Shown here: piece by piece, positions 51,457-58,933 of the stretch
Layout of the letters: every line of letters begins with the position of its first letter
Position numbering within the stretch: position 1 is the first letter of the stretch
Assembly: GCA_026224825.1 (NCBI GenBank)
Contig: JAMFRO010000018.1
Location: forward strand, 124,001 to 188,000
Direction of reading: 5' to 3'
Length of the DNA: 64,000 nucleotides
Origin: a bacterium
GTDB taxonomy: Bacteria > Pseudomonadota > Alphaproteobacteria > Acetobacterales > Acetobacteraceae
Position numbers and translations under genes: made by a program
Notes under the pieces: model-generated
Database searches by the model: none
What the model saw: the letters and a program-made list of their open reading frames with translations, nothing else
What the model was told of the DNA's origin: nothing

Positions 51457-52360
51457 GGTACTTGCCCACTTCGACATTCTCGAGAACCGCGATGGCGTCC
51501 GGCGTGAGCACGGCGAGCGAGCAGTAGAGCGAGATGAGATAGGAGGCGATGGCCTTGTGGTTGATGCCCATGAAGCGGACGGAGAGGCCGAGGCCCTGCT
51601 CGCCCTGCAGATTGGGCTGGAACAGGCCGATGACGCCCTGGCGCGCCTGGCCGGTGCGGATGAGCAGGATGCTGGTCTTGCCTTTGGTGATGGTCAGCTT
51701 GTCCGACGGGATGAGCGGAATGCCGCGCCAGGTGATGAATTGCGAGCCGAACAGCGAGACGGTGGGGGGCGGCACGCCGCGGCGGGTGCATTCGCGGCCA
51801 AAGGCGGCGATGGCGGCGGGATGCGCCAGGAAGAAGCCGGGTTCTTTCCAGACTTTCACCAGCAATTCGTCGAGGTCGTCAGGGGTGGGCGCACCGGCGC
51901 GGGTGGAGAGCTTCTGCTCAGGTGCGACATTGGCGATCAGCCCGTATTCCGGGTTGTTGATCAGCTCGCTTTCCTGCCGCTCCTTGATCGCCTCGATGGT
52001 CAGGCGAAGCTGCTCGGCGATCTGGTTATGCGGGACGGAATAGAGGTCTGACACACGGGTATGGATGTCCACGACGGAATTGACGGCGCTGAGCAGGATC
52101 TCGCGCGGCGATTCTTCGTAATCGACGAATGTCTGCGGCAATTCACGCTCGTCCCGGCCGGAGCAATCGACCGTGATGGCGCTGGCATCCTTCACCTGGT
52201 TGATGCGGAAAATACCAGCTTCGACCGGCACCCATTGCAGGCAATGCACCAGCCAGCGCGGGGTGATGGTGGACATTTGCGGCGTGGTTTTGGTGGCATT
52301 GGCAAGTTGCCGTGCCGCTACATCGCCCAGCGCCGTCGATACCGGCAGTTTCTCACTCAT
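51434..52360 (-). CDS. Family 2A encapsulin shell protein (SrpI-like)
   Basis: 308 residues from the ATG at 52360, with GGAA seven bases upstream; ATG 52372 adds four residues. The protein would self-assemble into an icosahedral HK97-fold nanocompartment. The text is close to my memory of cyanobacterial SrpI: 'ALGDVAARQLANATKT', 'TPRWLVHCLQWVPVEAGIFR', 'DIHTRVSDLYSVPHNQIAEQL', 'APTPDDLDELLVKVW' and 'FGSQFITWRGIPLIPSDK'. There is no cyclic-nucleotide-binding insertion, so this is type 2A rather than 2B. SrpI-type shells are linked to sulfur starvation and package the cysteine desulfurase encoded next door. Upstream is a possible promoter at 52394-52422. Confidence 0.92.
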   Translation of the reverse strand: MSEKLPVSTALGDVAARQLANATKTTPQMSTITPRWLVHCLQWVPVEAGIFRINQVKDASAITVDCSGRDERELPQTFVDYEESPREILLSAVNSVVDIHTRVSDLYSVPHNQIAEQLRLTIEAIKERQESELINNPEYGLIANVAPEQKLSTRAGAPTPDDLDELLVKVWKEPGFFLAHPAAIAAFGRECTRRGVPPPTVSLFGSQFITWRGIPLIPSDKLTITKGKTSILLIRTGQARQGVIGLFQPNLQGEQGLGLSVRFMGINHKAIASYLISLYCSLAVLTPDAIAVLENVEVGKYHVYHYPA

Positions 52361-52393
52361 GAATATTTCCATTCCGTCAAATCAAGAGGCGTC

Positions 52394-52422
52394 TGCTTAT
52401 GCGGCAAACCGACATTTGTCTA
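52394..52422 (-). promoter_or_regulatory. Possible sigma-70-type promoter for the encapsulin operon
   Basis: On the minus strand, TAGACA (52422-52417), 17 bases, then TAAGCA (52399-52394). The -35 is a good match and the -10 is poor. It lies about 35 bases before the shell start codon, which leaves a short leader. Suggestive only. Confidence 0.25.
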
Positions 52423-52585
52423 GCGAAATGAATAAGCTGTAAGTGCTACCGGACAAATATACTTATAGGGCGTTATTTACGCGACCGGGTAGGTAGACAT
52501 TGACGGCGGGTTTTGTGACAGCTAAGCGCCACAGTCCTGGGATGTCCAAATTCTGAAAGTCACAATTATACGCCAGATCGCCGCC

Positions 52586-53692
52586 TTGCCGTATCGAGTG
52601 ATGGGAGAGGGGCTCGACGGGCCCGTCGAGCTGCTGCTTGTGACCTCGCGCGAGACCAAGCGCTGGGTGCTGCCCAAGGGCAACCGGATTAAAGGGCTGA
52701 CGCCGCATGCCGCCGCCGCCCAGGAGGCGCTGGAGGAGGCGGGGGTGGTGGGTGCCACCTGCCCGGCGCCGCTGGGTAGCTATCGCTACCGCAAGCGGTT
52801 GGAGTCGGGGGCGGCGCTGCTGGTGGATGTCGAGGTATTCCCCTTCGCGGTGACGGAGGAGCTGGCGGACTGGCCCGAGCGGGCGCAGCGGACCCGGCGG
52901 TGGTTTCCTCTGGCTGAGGCGAGTGCCGCGGTGGAGGAGGAGGACCTGAAGGCGTTGATCCGTGGTTTCCGCGCGACGGAATTTGGCGGCATGACCGGAC
53001 ACAAAGCGCTGCGCGGTGGCGTGAAATCCGTAAAGGAAGGTTTGCGCATGTTTCACTGGTTTCAGTCGCTGCTGCCCCGGCAGGGCAATTTTTTTGCTTT
53101 GTTCGAGGCACATGGCCAGACGCTGGTGGCGGGCGGCGGCGCGCTTGCCCGGCTGCTGCAGGGCGGGCCGGCGATGGAGCAGCATATTCGCGAGATCCAT
53201 GAGCGTGAGGAAGAGGCCGATACGGTGACCCGCGAGGTGTTGCGCACGGTGCGGCGCAGTTTTCTCACGCCGTTCGATCGCGGCGCCATCGTCAGCCTGA
53301 TTTCCTCCATGGATGATGCCATCGATGAGATGCAGAAGACCGCGAAGGGCATAAAGCTCTATGAGGTGACCGAGTTCGAGCAGGAAATGCGCGACATTGC
53401 GGCCATCATCGTGGATTCCGGCCGGTTGCTGGCTGAGGCGTTGCCGCTGCTGCGCAATATCCACGCCAATGCGGCGCGGCTGCATGAGTTGACCGGGCGG
53501 CTGGTGCGGCTGGAGGGTCAGGCGGATGATATCCATGGCGCCGGGCTGAAGAAGGCTTTCAAACGGCATGGCGGCGGCAATGCCATGGCCTTCATCATTG
53601 CACTTGAGCTCTATGACCATCTCGAGCGTGTGGTGGATAAATTCGAGGATGTCGCCAATGAGATCGACAATCTCGTCATCGACCACGCCTGA
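52586..53692 (+). CDS. Nudix hydrolase fused to a DUF47/PhoU-like domain
   Basis: Residues ~1-140 are Nudix-like: 'LLLVTSRETKRWVLPKGNRIKG' followed by a Nudix box 'AAAAQEALEEAGVVG' in which the usual Arg before Glu is Gln and an earlier conserved Glu is Leu. Residues ~155-368 are a DUF47/PhoU-type helical bundle ('MFHWFQSLLPRQGNFFALFEAHG', 'HEREEEADTVTREVL', 'ALELYDHLERVVDKFEDVAN'). DUF47 proteins partner PiT transporters, and a PiT gene follows 13 bases later. A good ribosome site (AAGGAAGG) and ATG at 53048 mark an internal start, so DUF47 may also be made alone. The start is odd: TTG at 52586 cuts into the conserved domain, and protein-like sequence ('VTIIRQIAALPYR') continues upstream with no normal start codon. 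Confidence 0.82.
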   Translation: MPYRVMGEGLDGPVELLLVTSRETKRWVLPKGNRIKGLTPHAAAAQEALEEAGVVGATCPAPLGSYRYRKRLESGAALLVDVEVFPFAVTEELADWPERAQRTRRWFPLAEASAAVEEEDLKALIRGFRATEFGGMTGHKALRGGVKSVKEGLRMFHWFQSLLPRQGNFFALFEAHGQTLVAGGGALARLLQGGPAMEQHIREIHEREEEADTVTREVLRTVRRSFLTPFDRGAIVSLISSMDDAIDEMQKTAKGIKLYEVTEFEQEMRDIAAIIVDSGRLLAEALPLLRNIHANAARLHELTGRLVRLEGQADDIHGAGLKKAFKRHGGGNAMAFIIALELYDHLERVVDKFEDVANEIDNLVIDHA

Positions 53693-53705
53693 GACGCGTT
53701 AAGCG

Positions 53706-54710
53706 ATGTCGCACACCATCATCGCGCTGCCGCTGATCATCGCCCTTGTGGCCATGGCTTTGGCCTTTGATTTCCTCAACGGGCTGCATGATGCGGCCAA
53801 TTCCATCGCCACGGCGGTTTCCACCCGGCTGTTGACCCCGGTGCAGGCGGTGATCTTCGCGGCGTTTTTCAATTTCGCGGCCTATTTCATCTTCGGCCTC
53901 CGCGTGGCTGAGACCGTGGGCAAGGGCATCATCAACAAGGATGTGGTGACGCCGGCGGTGATTTTCGGTGCGCTGATGGGCGCGATGGTGTGGAATATCA
54001 TCACATGGTGGAAGGGCATCCCATCCTCCTCCAGCCACGCGCTGATCGGCGGGCTGGTGGGGGCCGGGCTGGTGCATGCCGGGCCGCACGCCATCGTGTG
54101 GCAGGGGCTTACCAAGACCACCGCCGCCATCGTGCTCTCGCCGGTGCTCGGGCTTGTGGTTTCCATGCTGCTGATCCTGGTGACGTCCTGGCTGTTCGCG
54201 GGGGCGAGGGCCTCGACCGCGGAGAGCGTCTTCAAGAAGCTGCATCTGGCCTCGGCGGCGGCCTATTCGCTGGGCCATGGCGCCAATGACGCGCAGAAGA
54301 CGATGGGGATCATCGCGGTACTGCTTTATTCGCAGGGTATGCTGAGCGGGCAGTTCCATGTGCCCGGCTGGGCCGTGCTGGGCTGCTATACGGCCATGGG
54401 GCTGGGTACGCTCTCGGGCGGGTGGAAGATTATCCAGACAATGGGCTCGCGGATCACCAAGCTCTCGCACCACCAGGGGTTCTGCGCCTCGGCGGGCGGC
54501 TCGATCATGTTGTTCGCGGCTACCAGCTTCGGCATTCCGGTGTCCACCACCCATACCATCGCCGGCTGCGTGGTGGGGGTGGGGGCGGCGCGCCGGGCTT
54601 CGGCCGTGCGCTGGAGTGTGGCTTATCGCATCGTGATCGCCTGGTTGATCACGATTCCCGCCTCGGCCTGCGTGGGGGCGATCTTTACCAAGCTGGCGGG
54701 GCTGCTCTAG
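53706..54710 (+). CDS. pit: PiT-family inorganic phosphate transporter
   Basis: 334 residues, about nine to ten membrane segments. The two PiT signature repeats are 'FDFLNGLHDAANSIATAVSTR' (~res 22-42) and 'SLGHGANDAQKTMGIIAV' (~res 190-207). Low-affinity Pi:H+ symport in the inner membrane. It forms an operon with the DUF47-containing gene, the usual pairing in which DUF47 controls PiT activity. 'GIPSSSSHALIGGLVGAGL' and 'GIPVSTTHTIAGCVVGVG' are the internally repeated substrate loops. Confidence 0.92.
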   Translation: MSHTIIALPLIIALVAMALAFDFLNGLHDAANSIATAVSTRLLTPVQAVIFAAFFNFAAYFIFGLRVAETVGKGIINKDVVTPAVIFGALMGAMVWNIITWWKGIPSSSSHALIGGLVGAGLVHAGPHAIVWQGLTKTTAAIVLSPVLGLVVSMLLILVTSWLFAGARASTAESVFKKLHLASAAAYSLGHGANDAQKTMGIIAVLLYSQGMLSGQFHVPGWAVLGCYTAMGLGTLSGGWKIIQTMGSRITKLSHHQGFCASAGGSIMLFAATSFGIPVSTTHTIAGCVVGVGAARRASAVRWSVAYRIVIAWLITIPASACVGAIFTKLAGLL

Positions 54711-54783
54711 CGGGGGTTCGTTGACCTGCTTGCCTAGGGCGCGATAGATTGGCGGCAACTGTAAATACAACGGGGAAATCTCC

Positions 54784-55560
54784 ATGAAGCTTGAGAATGG
54801 TTCAGTGCTGATCACCGGTGGTGCCGGCGGGTTTGGCGGTGCGACGGCGCGGCGGCTGGCGGCGAAGGGGGCCCGTGTGGTCATCGCCGATGTGGCGGAC
54901 GAGCGTGGCCAGGCGCTGGCCAAGGAGATCGGCAATGGTGCCGTGTATGTCCGTATGGACATCATGGACGAGGCCTCGATTGCCAATGCGGTGGAGACGG
55001 CGGCCAATATTGGGCCGTTGCGTGCCGTCGTCGCCGCGCATGGCGGGCCGCCGGGCCCGGGGCCGGGTGGCCGCGTGGTGGGGCGTGACGGCAAGCGCCT
55101 GTCCGTCGGTGTGTTCGCCCATTCCGTGTATGTGTTTCTCACCGCCGCCTTTACCGTCACCAGCTACGCCGCCGAGGCCATGGCCAAGAACGAGCCGCTG
55201 GAATCCGGCCAGCGCGGGGTGATCATCAACACCTCTTCCATCGCCGGGTTTGAGGGCCAGCCGGGTCTGGTGCCTTATTCCGCGGCCAAGGGCGGTATCA
55301 TCGGCATGACGCTGACGCTGGCGCGCGACATGGCCCCGCTCGGCATCCGTGCCATGGCCATCGCCCCCGGCACCTTCTTCACGTTTGCCTACGGGCAGAT
55401 GACGGCGGAGGAGGCGAATGCGAAATTTGCAGCCTCCATCCCGAACCCGAAGCGCATGGGTGAGCCTGACGAATATGCTTTGCTGGCGGAGCAGATCATC
55501 GAGAATGATTTTCTCAACGGCACGACGATCCGCCTGGATGGGGCGCAGCGTTTTCAATAG
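54784..55560 (+). CDS. SDR, 3-hydroxyacyl-CoA dehydrogenase type
   Basis: 258 residues, similar to the HSD10-type 3-hydroxyacyl-CoA dehydrogenases. Motifs: 'LITGGAGGFGGATARRLA' for NAD, 'VIADVADERG' with the NAD-selecting Asp, 'NTSSIAGFEGQPGLVPYSAAKGGIIG' for Ser/Tyr/Lys in two adjoining parts, and 'DMAPLGIRAMAIAPGTFFT'. The gene opens a four-gene plus-strand set with a SnoaL-like protein, a MaoC-like hydratase and an acyl-CoA synthetase. It would oxidise the 3-hydroxyacyl-CoA made by the hydratase. Confidence 0.87.
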   Translation: MKLENGSVLITGGAGGFGGATARRLAAKGARVVIADVADERGQALAKEIGNGAVYVRMDIMDEASIANAVETAANIGPLRAVVAAHGGPPGPGPGGRVVGRDGKRLSVGVFAHSVYVFLTAAFTVTSYAAEAMAKNEPLESGQRGVIINTSSIAGFEGQPGLVPYSAAKGGIIGMTLTLARDMAPLGIRAMAIAPGTFFTFAYGQMTAEEANAKFAASIPNPKRMGEPDEYALLAEQIIENDFLNGTTIRLDGAQRFQ

Positions 55561-55569
55561 GAGGCGGGG

Positions 55570-56130
55570 ATGGATGCTGAGCTTGCGGGGATGGTGCGCG
55601 AACTCCATGCCCGGCAATCCATCCGCGACGTGCTTGCGAATTATTCGCGCGGCATAGACAGGCGGGACCGTGAGCTGCTGCTGTCCTGCTACCATGCGGA
55701 TGCGATAGACGACCACGGCGCCTTTGTTGGCGGCCGGGAGGCATTCTGGGACTGGCTCGGCCCGAGCCATTTGATGCATTACCGTACGCACCAGCACAGC
55801 CTCACCAACCATAGTTGCCAGCTCGACGGCGATGGCGCGCATAGCGAGACCTATTGGATGTTCGCGGGCATGACGCACCATGGCGATGCGCTGACCTTGT
55901 TCGGCGGCCGCTATATCGACCGGTTTGAGAAGCGTGACGGGCGCTGGGCCATTGCCGCGCGCAAATGCGTGCTGGAATGGTGGGGTGCGCCGATTGATGG
56001 GGCTGTGACCGAGGAATGGCGCGCGGCCTTCGCGGCCGGCGGGCCGATGGCCAAAGACCGTACGGATTGTTCCTACGAGCGCCTGCTGGCGGTCGATCCT
56101 GCCCGCATCGGCATTCGGCTTGGCGTCTGA
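55570..56130 (+). CDS. SnoaL-like (NTF2-fold) protein
   Basis: 186 residues, NTF2/SnoaL_4-type cone fold. The family start 'RQSIRDVLANYSRGIDRRDRELLLSCYHADAIDDHG' is clear across two adjoining stretches, and 'LTNHSCQLDGDGAHSETYWMF' and 'GRYIDRFEKRDGRWAIAARK' follow. This group includes isomerases, dehydratases and hydroxylase partners acting on ring compounds and steroids. It is nine bases after the SDR stop. The exact reaction cannot be told. Confidence 0.83.
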   Translation: MDAELAGMVRELHARQSIRDVLANYSRGIDRRDRELLLSCYHADAIDDHGAFVGGREAFWDWLGPSHLMHYRTHQHSLTNHSCQLDGDGAHSETYWMFAGMTHHGDALTLFGGRYIDRFEKRDGRWAIAARKCVLEWWGAPIDGAVTEEWRAAFAAGGPMAKDRTDCSYERLLAVDPARIGIRLGV

Positions 56131-56139
56131 AGGGAAACC

Positions 56140-57030
56140 ATGGGTAAGTATGATCATCTGATCGGCAAAGAGGTCGAGAACGGGTATTTCAGTTGGGATT
56201 CGGATAGGGCCCTTCTGTATGCCGTCGGCGTTGGCGCCGGGCTGGCCGATCCGCTGCAGGAGCTGCAGTTTACCACGGAGAACACGCCGGGCGTGGCGCA
56301 GCAGGTGCTCCCCACCTTTCTGGTGTTGATGTCCGCTGGCGGTTCATGGATCCCGCTGCTCAATTTTGGCGAGGGCGGCAATGCCCCCATCGGCATGGTG
56401 CATGGCGAGCAGAGCATCACTTTGGCGCGGCCCATACCGGCGCAGGGCAGGGTGCATGTCACGCGTGTGCTTATCGATGTTTATGACAAGGGCTCGGGCG
56501 CGCTGGCCGTTACGGAAACCCGCGTCACGCTTGCCGATGCTGGAGCCGATACCGGCGCGCTTCTCGGCACCACCCGCACCGGCCTGTTCGTGCAGGGGCG
56601 CGGCGGCTTCGGCGGGCCGCGCAAGCCGGCTGATGAGCAGCCATGGAGCCGCCCCGACCGCGCGCCGGACAAGATCGTCTCTTTGCCGCTCGGGCTCAAC
56701 CAGTCGCTCATCTACCGGCTGCTGGGCGACCGCACCCTGCACGGCACCGACCCCGTAAGGGCGCTGGCCGATGGGTTCCCCCGCCCGGTGTTTTTCGGCC
56801 TGGGCACGTTTGGTGTGGCAGGCCGGGCCATGCTGCAGGGGCTGTGCGATAATGACGTTGCGCGTTTCGGCCATATCGAGGGCCGCTTCTCCAAGCCTGT
56901 ATTCCCCGGCGACAGGCTGGATGCCCATATCTGGCTTACCGACGGCGGAGCGCAATTTCAGATCTGGGTGGATGACGAACGCCTGGTGCTGGATCGCGGC
57001 GTTTTCTATTTTCGTAAAGCAGAACTATAA
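56140..57030 (+). CDS. MaoC-like double hot-dog acyl-CoA hydratase
   Basis: 296 residues, resembling the hydratase-2 part of peroxisomal multifunctional enzyme. The N-terminal hot-dog begins 'KYDHLIGKEVENGYFSWDSDRALLYAVGVG'. The C-terminal hot-dog has 'LGLNQSLIYRLLGDRTLHGTDP', where a hydratase-2 normally shows Y-R-x-x-G-D-x-N-P-L-H-x-D-P. The Asp is in place, but the His is one residue early and the Asn-Pro is lost. Activity is therefore uncertain. It lies between the SnoaL-like gene and the acyl-CoA synthetase, consistent with beta-oxidation of a bulky acid. Confidence 0.8.
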   Translation: MGKYDHLIGKEVENGYFSWDSDRALLYAVGVGAGLADPLQELQFTTENTPGVAQQVLPTFLVLMSAGGSWIPLLNFGEGGNAPIGMVHGEQSITLARPIPAQGRVHVTRVLIDVYDKGSGALAVTETRVTLADAGADTGALLGTTRTGLFVQGRGGFGGPRKPADEQPWSRPDRAPDKIVSLPLGLNQSLIYRLLGDRTLHGTDPVRALADGFPRPVFFGLGTFGVAGRAMLQGLCDNDVARFGHIEGRFSKPVFPGDRLDAHIWLTDGGAQFQIWVDDERLVLDRGVFYFRKAEL

Positions 57031-57070
57031 TTCTAAATAGAGAAAGAATATTTTTGTTCGGCATGGGGAT

Positions 57071-58618
57071 GTGTTGAAGAGCATGGTCAGTGATTTTTCA
57101 ACCGATCCGCAATCGGCAACGACCTTTCCACAGATGCTCCGTGCTACGGCGGCTGCTTATGGCGATGATGTTGCGGTGACACTGCAGGGCGAGGGGATTC
57201 CGTCCGAATCCGTGAGTTTTGCCGGGATCGAGCAGCAATCTTCTGAGCTGGCACGGGGGTTGATCGCGCGCGGCGTGGGCAAGGGCAGCCGTATTGGCTT
57301 TATCTATGGCAATGGACCGTCTTTTGTTGTGATGCTGGCGGCGATTGCGCGCATTGGCGCGGTGGCAATACCGATCAGCACGATGATCAGGGCGAATGAG
57401 CTGGTGCGCGTGCTGCGCCAGTCCGATGTCGCCGGGCTGATCGTGCAGCGGCATTTTCTCGGCAATGATTATGCTGAGCGGCTGTGCGATGCTTTGACGG
57501 GCTTACGCGATGGCGGCCCTGAGCTGCGCATCGCCGGCGTGCCGTTTCTGCGCTGGATCATCAGTTCGGGCGCGGCGCTGCCGTCCGGCTTTCGGGATTT
57601 TTCCTATCTCACCGATGTGGCGGATACGGTGCCCGAGGCGCTGCTGCTGGAGGTGGAGGCCGAGGTGCATCCGGCGGACCAGATGGTGGAGATTTACACC
57701 TCCGGCTCGATGACTTTGCCCAAGGGCGTGAAACATCTGCATGGGCCGGTGATGAGCCGCAACCATTATGTGGCGCGCATGACGGGCCGCAAGCGTGGGG
57801 CCCAGGTGCATGCCATGATGCCGATGTTCTGGGTCGGCGGGCTGGGGCTGTATCTGATGTCCAGTTGGGTGGCGGGGGCGACGATTGTTTGCACCGAGCG
57901 GACGCTGAACAATAGCCGTGTGGCCATGGGCAGTGTGCTGGCCGCAGAGGATTTGAAGCTGATGGCGCAGAGCAAGCCTTTTTGGGGGCTGGGCATGAGC
58001 GAGACGTTTGGGCCTTATTCGCATGGCGATGAGTTGCGGGCACCGGGGTATCCGCTTTGCGCGCCGATGGATCATGTCGCGGATGGTTTCGAGCTGCGGG
58101 TTGCTGATGAGAACAACCAGCAGGTGGGCGAAGGCGAGACCGGTGAAATTCAGGTGCGGGGCTATGCCGTGACACCGGCTTTGCACAAATTGGAACGGGA
58201 GGGTTATTTTACCCCTGACGGCTTCTATCGCACGGGTGACCGGGGGTTGGTGCAAGGCAGCAGGATCAATTTTGTCGGCCGGGGCGGGGATATGATCAAG
58301 ACCGCTGGGTCCAATGTCTCGCCGGCCGAGGTGGAGCTTGAGATGCAACTGCTGGAGGGTGTGCATAACGCCTATGTGGTGGGGCTGCCGGATAACGAGC
58401 GGGGCCAGTTGGTGGTGGCTGCCGTTGTGCCGCGCGATGGTGCGGAGCTGGATTTCAACCATATCCAGGCGCAATTGAAACAGCGGCTATCCTCCTACAA
58501 GGTGCCACGGCTTTATGTTGCGATCACGCGGGAAGAGCTGCCGATGCTTCATAGCAACAAGGTGTCGCGCCGCCTGCTTGAGACGCTGCTGGCCGGGAAG
58601 CTTGGGCGTCCGCTATGA
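57071..58618 (+). CDS. Acyl-CoA synthetase (ANL superfamily)
   Basis: 515 residues from GTG 57071 (ATG 57083 also possible). It activates a carboxylic acid to acyl-CoA via acyl-AMP. The P-loop-like motif is 'IYTSGSMTLPKGVKHLHG' with Met replacing the usual Thr. 'GLGMSETFGPYSHGDEL' is the A5 motif, 'GFYRTGDRGLVQG' A7, 'FVGRGGDMIKTAGSNVSPAEVE' A8 in two adjoining stretches, and the C-terminal Lys is probably in 'LHSNKVSRRLLE'. Only about 40 residues separate 'VAGATIVCTERT' and the A5 motif, fewer than in most ANL enzymes, which hints at a shortened N-domain. It ends the four-gene acyl-CoA set. Confidence 0.83.
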   Translation: MLKSMVSDFSTDPQSATTFPQMLRATAAAYGDDVAVTLQGEGIPSESVSFAGIEQQSSELARGLIARGVGKGSRIGFIYGNGPSFVVMLAAIARIGAVAIPISTMIRANELVRVLRQSDVAGLIVQRHFLGNDYAERLCDALTGLRDGGPELRIAGVPFLRWIISSGAALPSGFRDFSYLTDVADTVPEALLLEVEAEVHPADQMVEIYTSGSMTLPKGVKHLHGPVMSRNHYVARMTGRKRGAQVHAMMPMFWVGGLGLYLMSSWVAGATIVCTERTLNNSRVAMGSVLAAEDLKLMAQSKPFWGLGMSETFGPYSHGDELRAPGYPLCAPMDHVADGFELRVADENNQQVGEGETGEIQVRGYAVTPALHKLEREGYFTPDGFYRTGDRGLVQGSRINFVGRGGDMIKTAGSNVSPAEVELEMQLLEGVHNAYVVGLPDNERGQLVVAAVVPRDGAELDFNHIQAQLKQRLSSYKVPRLYVAITREELPMLHSNKVSRRLLETLLAGKLGRPL

Positions 58619-58909
58619 TGTGGCTGGTTCCGCCAGAGCGTTCTGTTCGGCAAGCGTGGAGTAGTCGATATAGCCGGCATCGCCGCCGCTGTAGAATGTT
58701 GTCTCATCGGGGCGGCTGATGCTGTCCTCCGAGACATGTGTTGCCTCGGAAATCAACAGGCCGGCGCTGGCTCTTTGCGCGTAATACACAGCGCCGCGGT
58801 GCTGCGGCTCGCGCCCCGGCTCGCTATTGCGGGCACGGCCGAGCGGGGCCATGACGATGCGGTTTTGCAGCGTGAGTTCGCCGATGTGGGCTGTCGTGAA
58901 CAGACTCAT
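58613..58909 (-). pseudogene. Old-yellow-enzyme remnant with internal deletion
   Basis: 98 residues. Residues 1-65 match the start of NemA/OYE flavin oxidoreductases ('LFTTAHIGELTLQNRIVMAPLGRARN', 'YYAQRASAGLLISEATHVS' as adjoining stretches). They pass straight into an OYE-like C-terminus ('DETTFYSGGDAGYIDYSTLAEQNA'). About 250-270 residues of the barrel, including the catalytic His/Asn-Tyr region, are missing without a frame change. It cannot fold as a TIM barrel. It overlaps the convergent acyl-CoA synthetase end by six bases and lies 24 bases upstream of the SsuD-like gene. Confidence 0.75.
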
Positions 58910-58933
58910 GTTTTTGTTCCTTACGCGGCCTCC

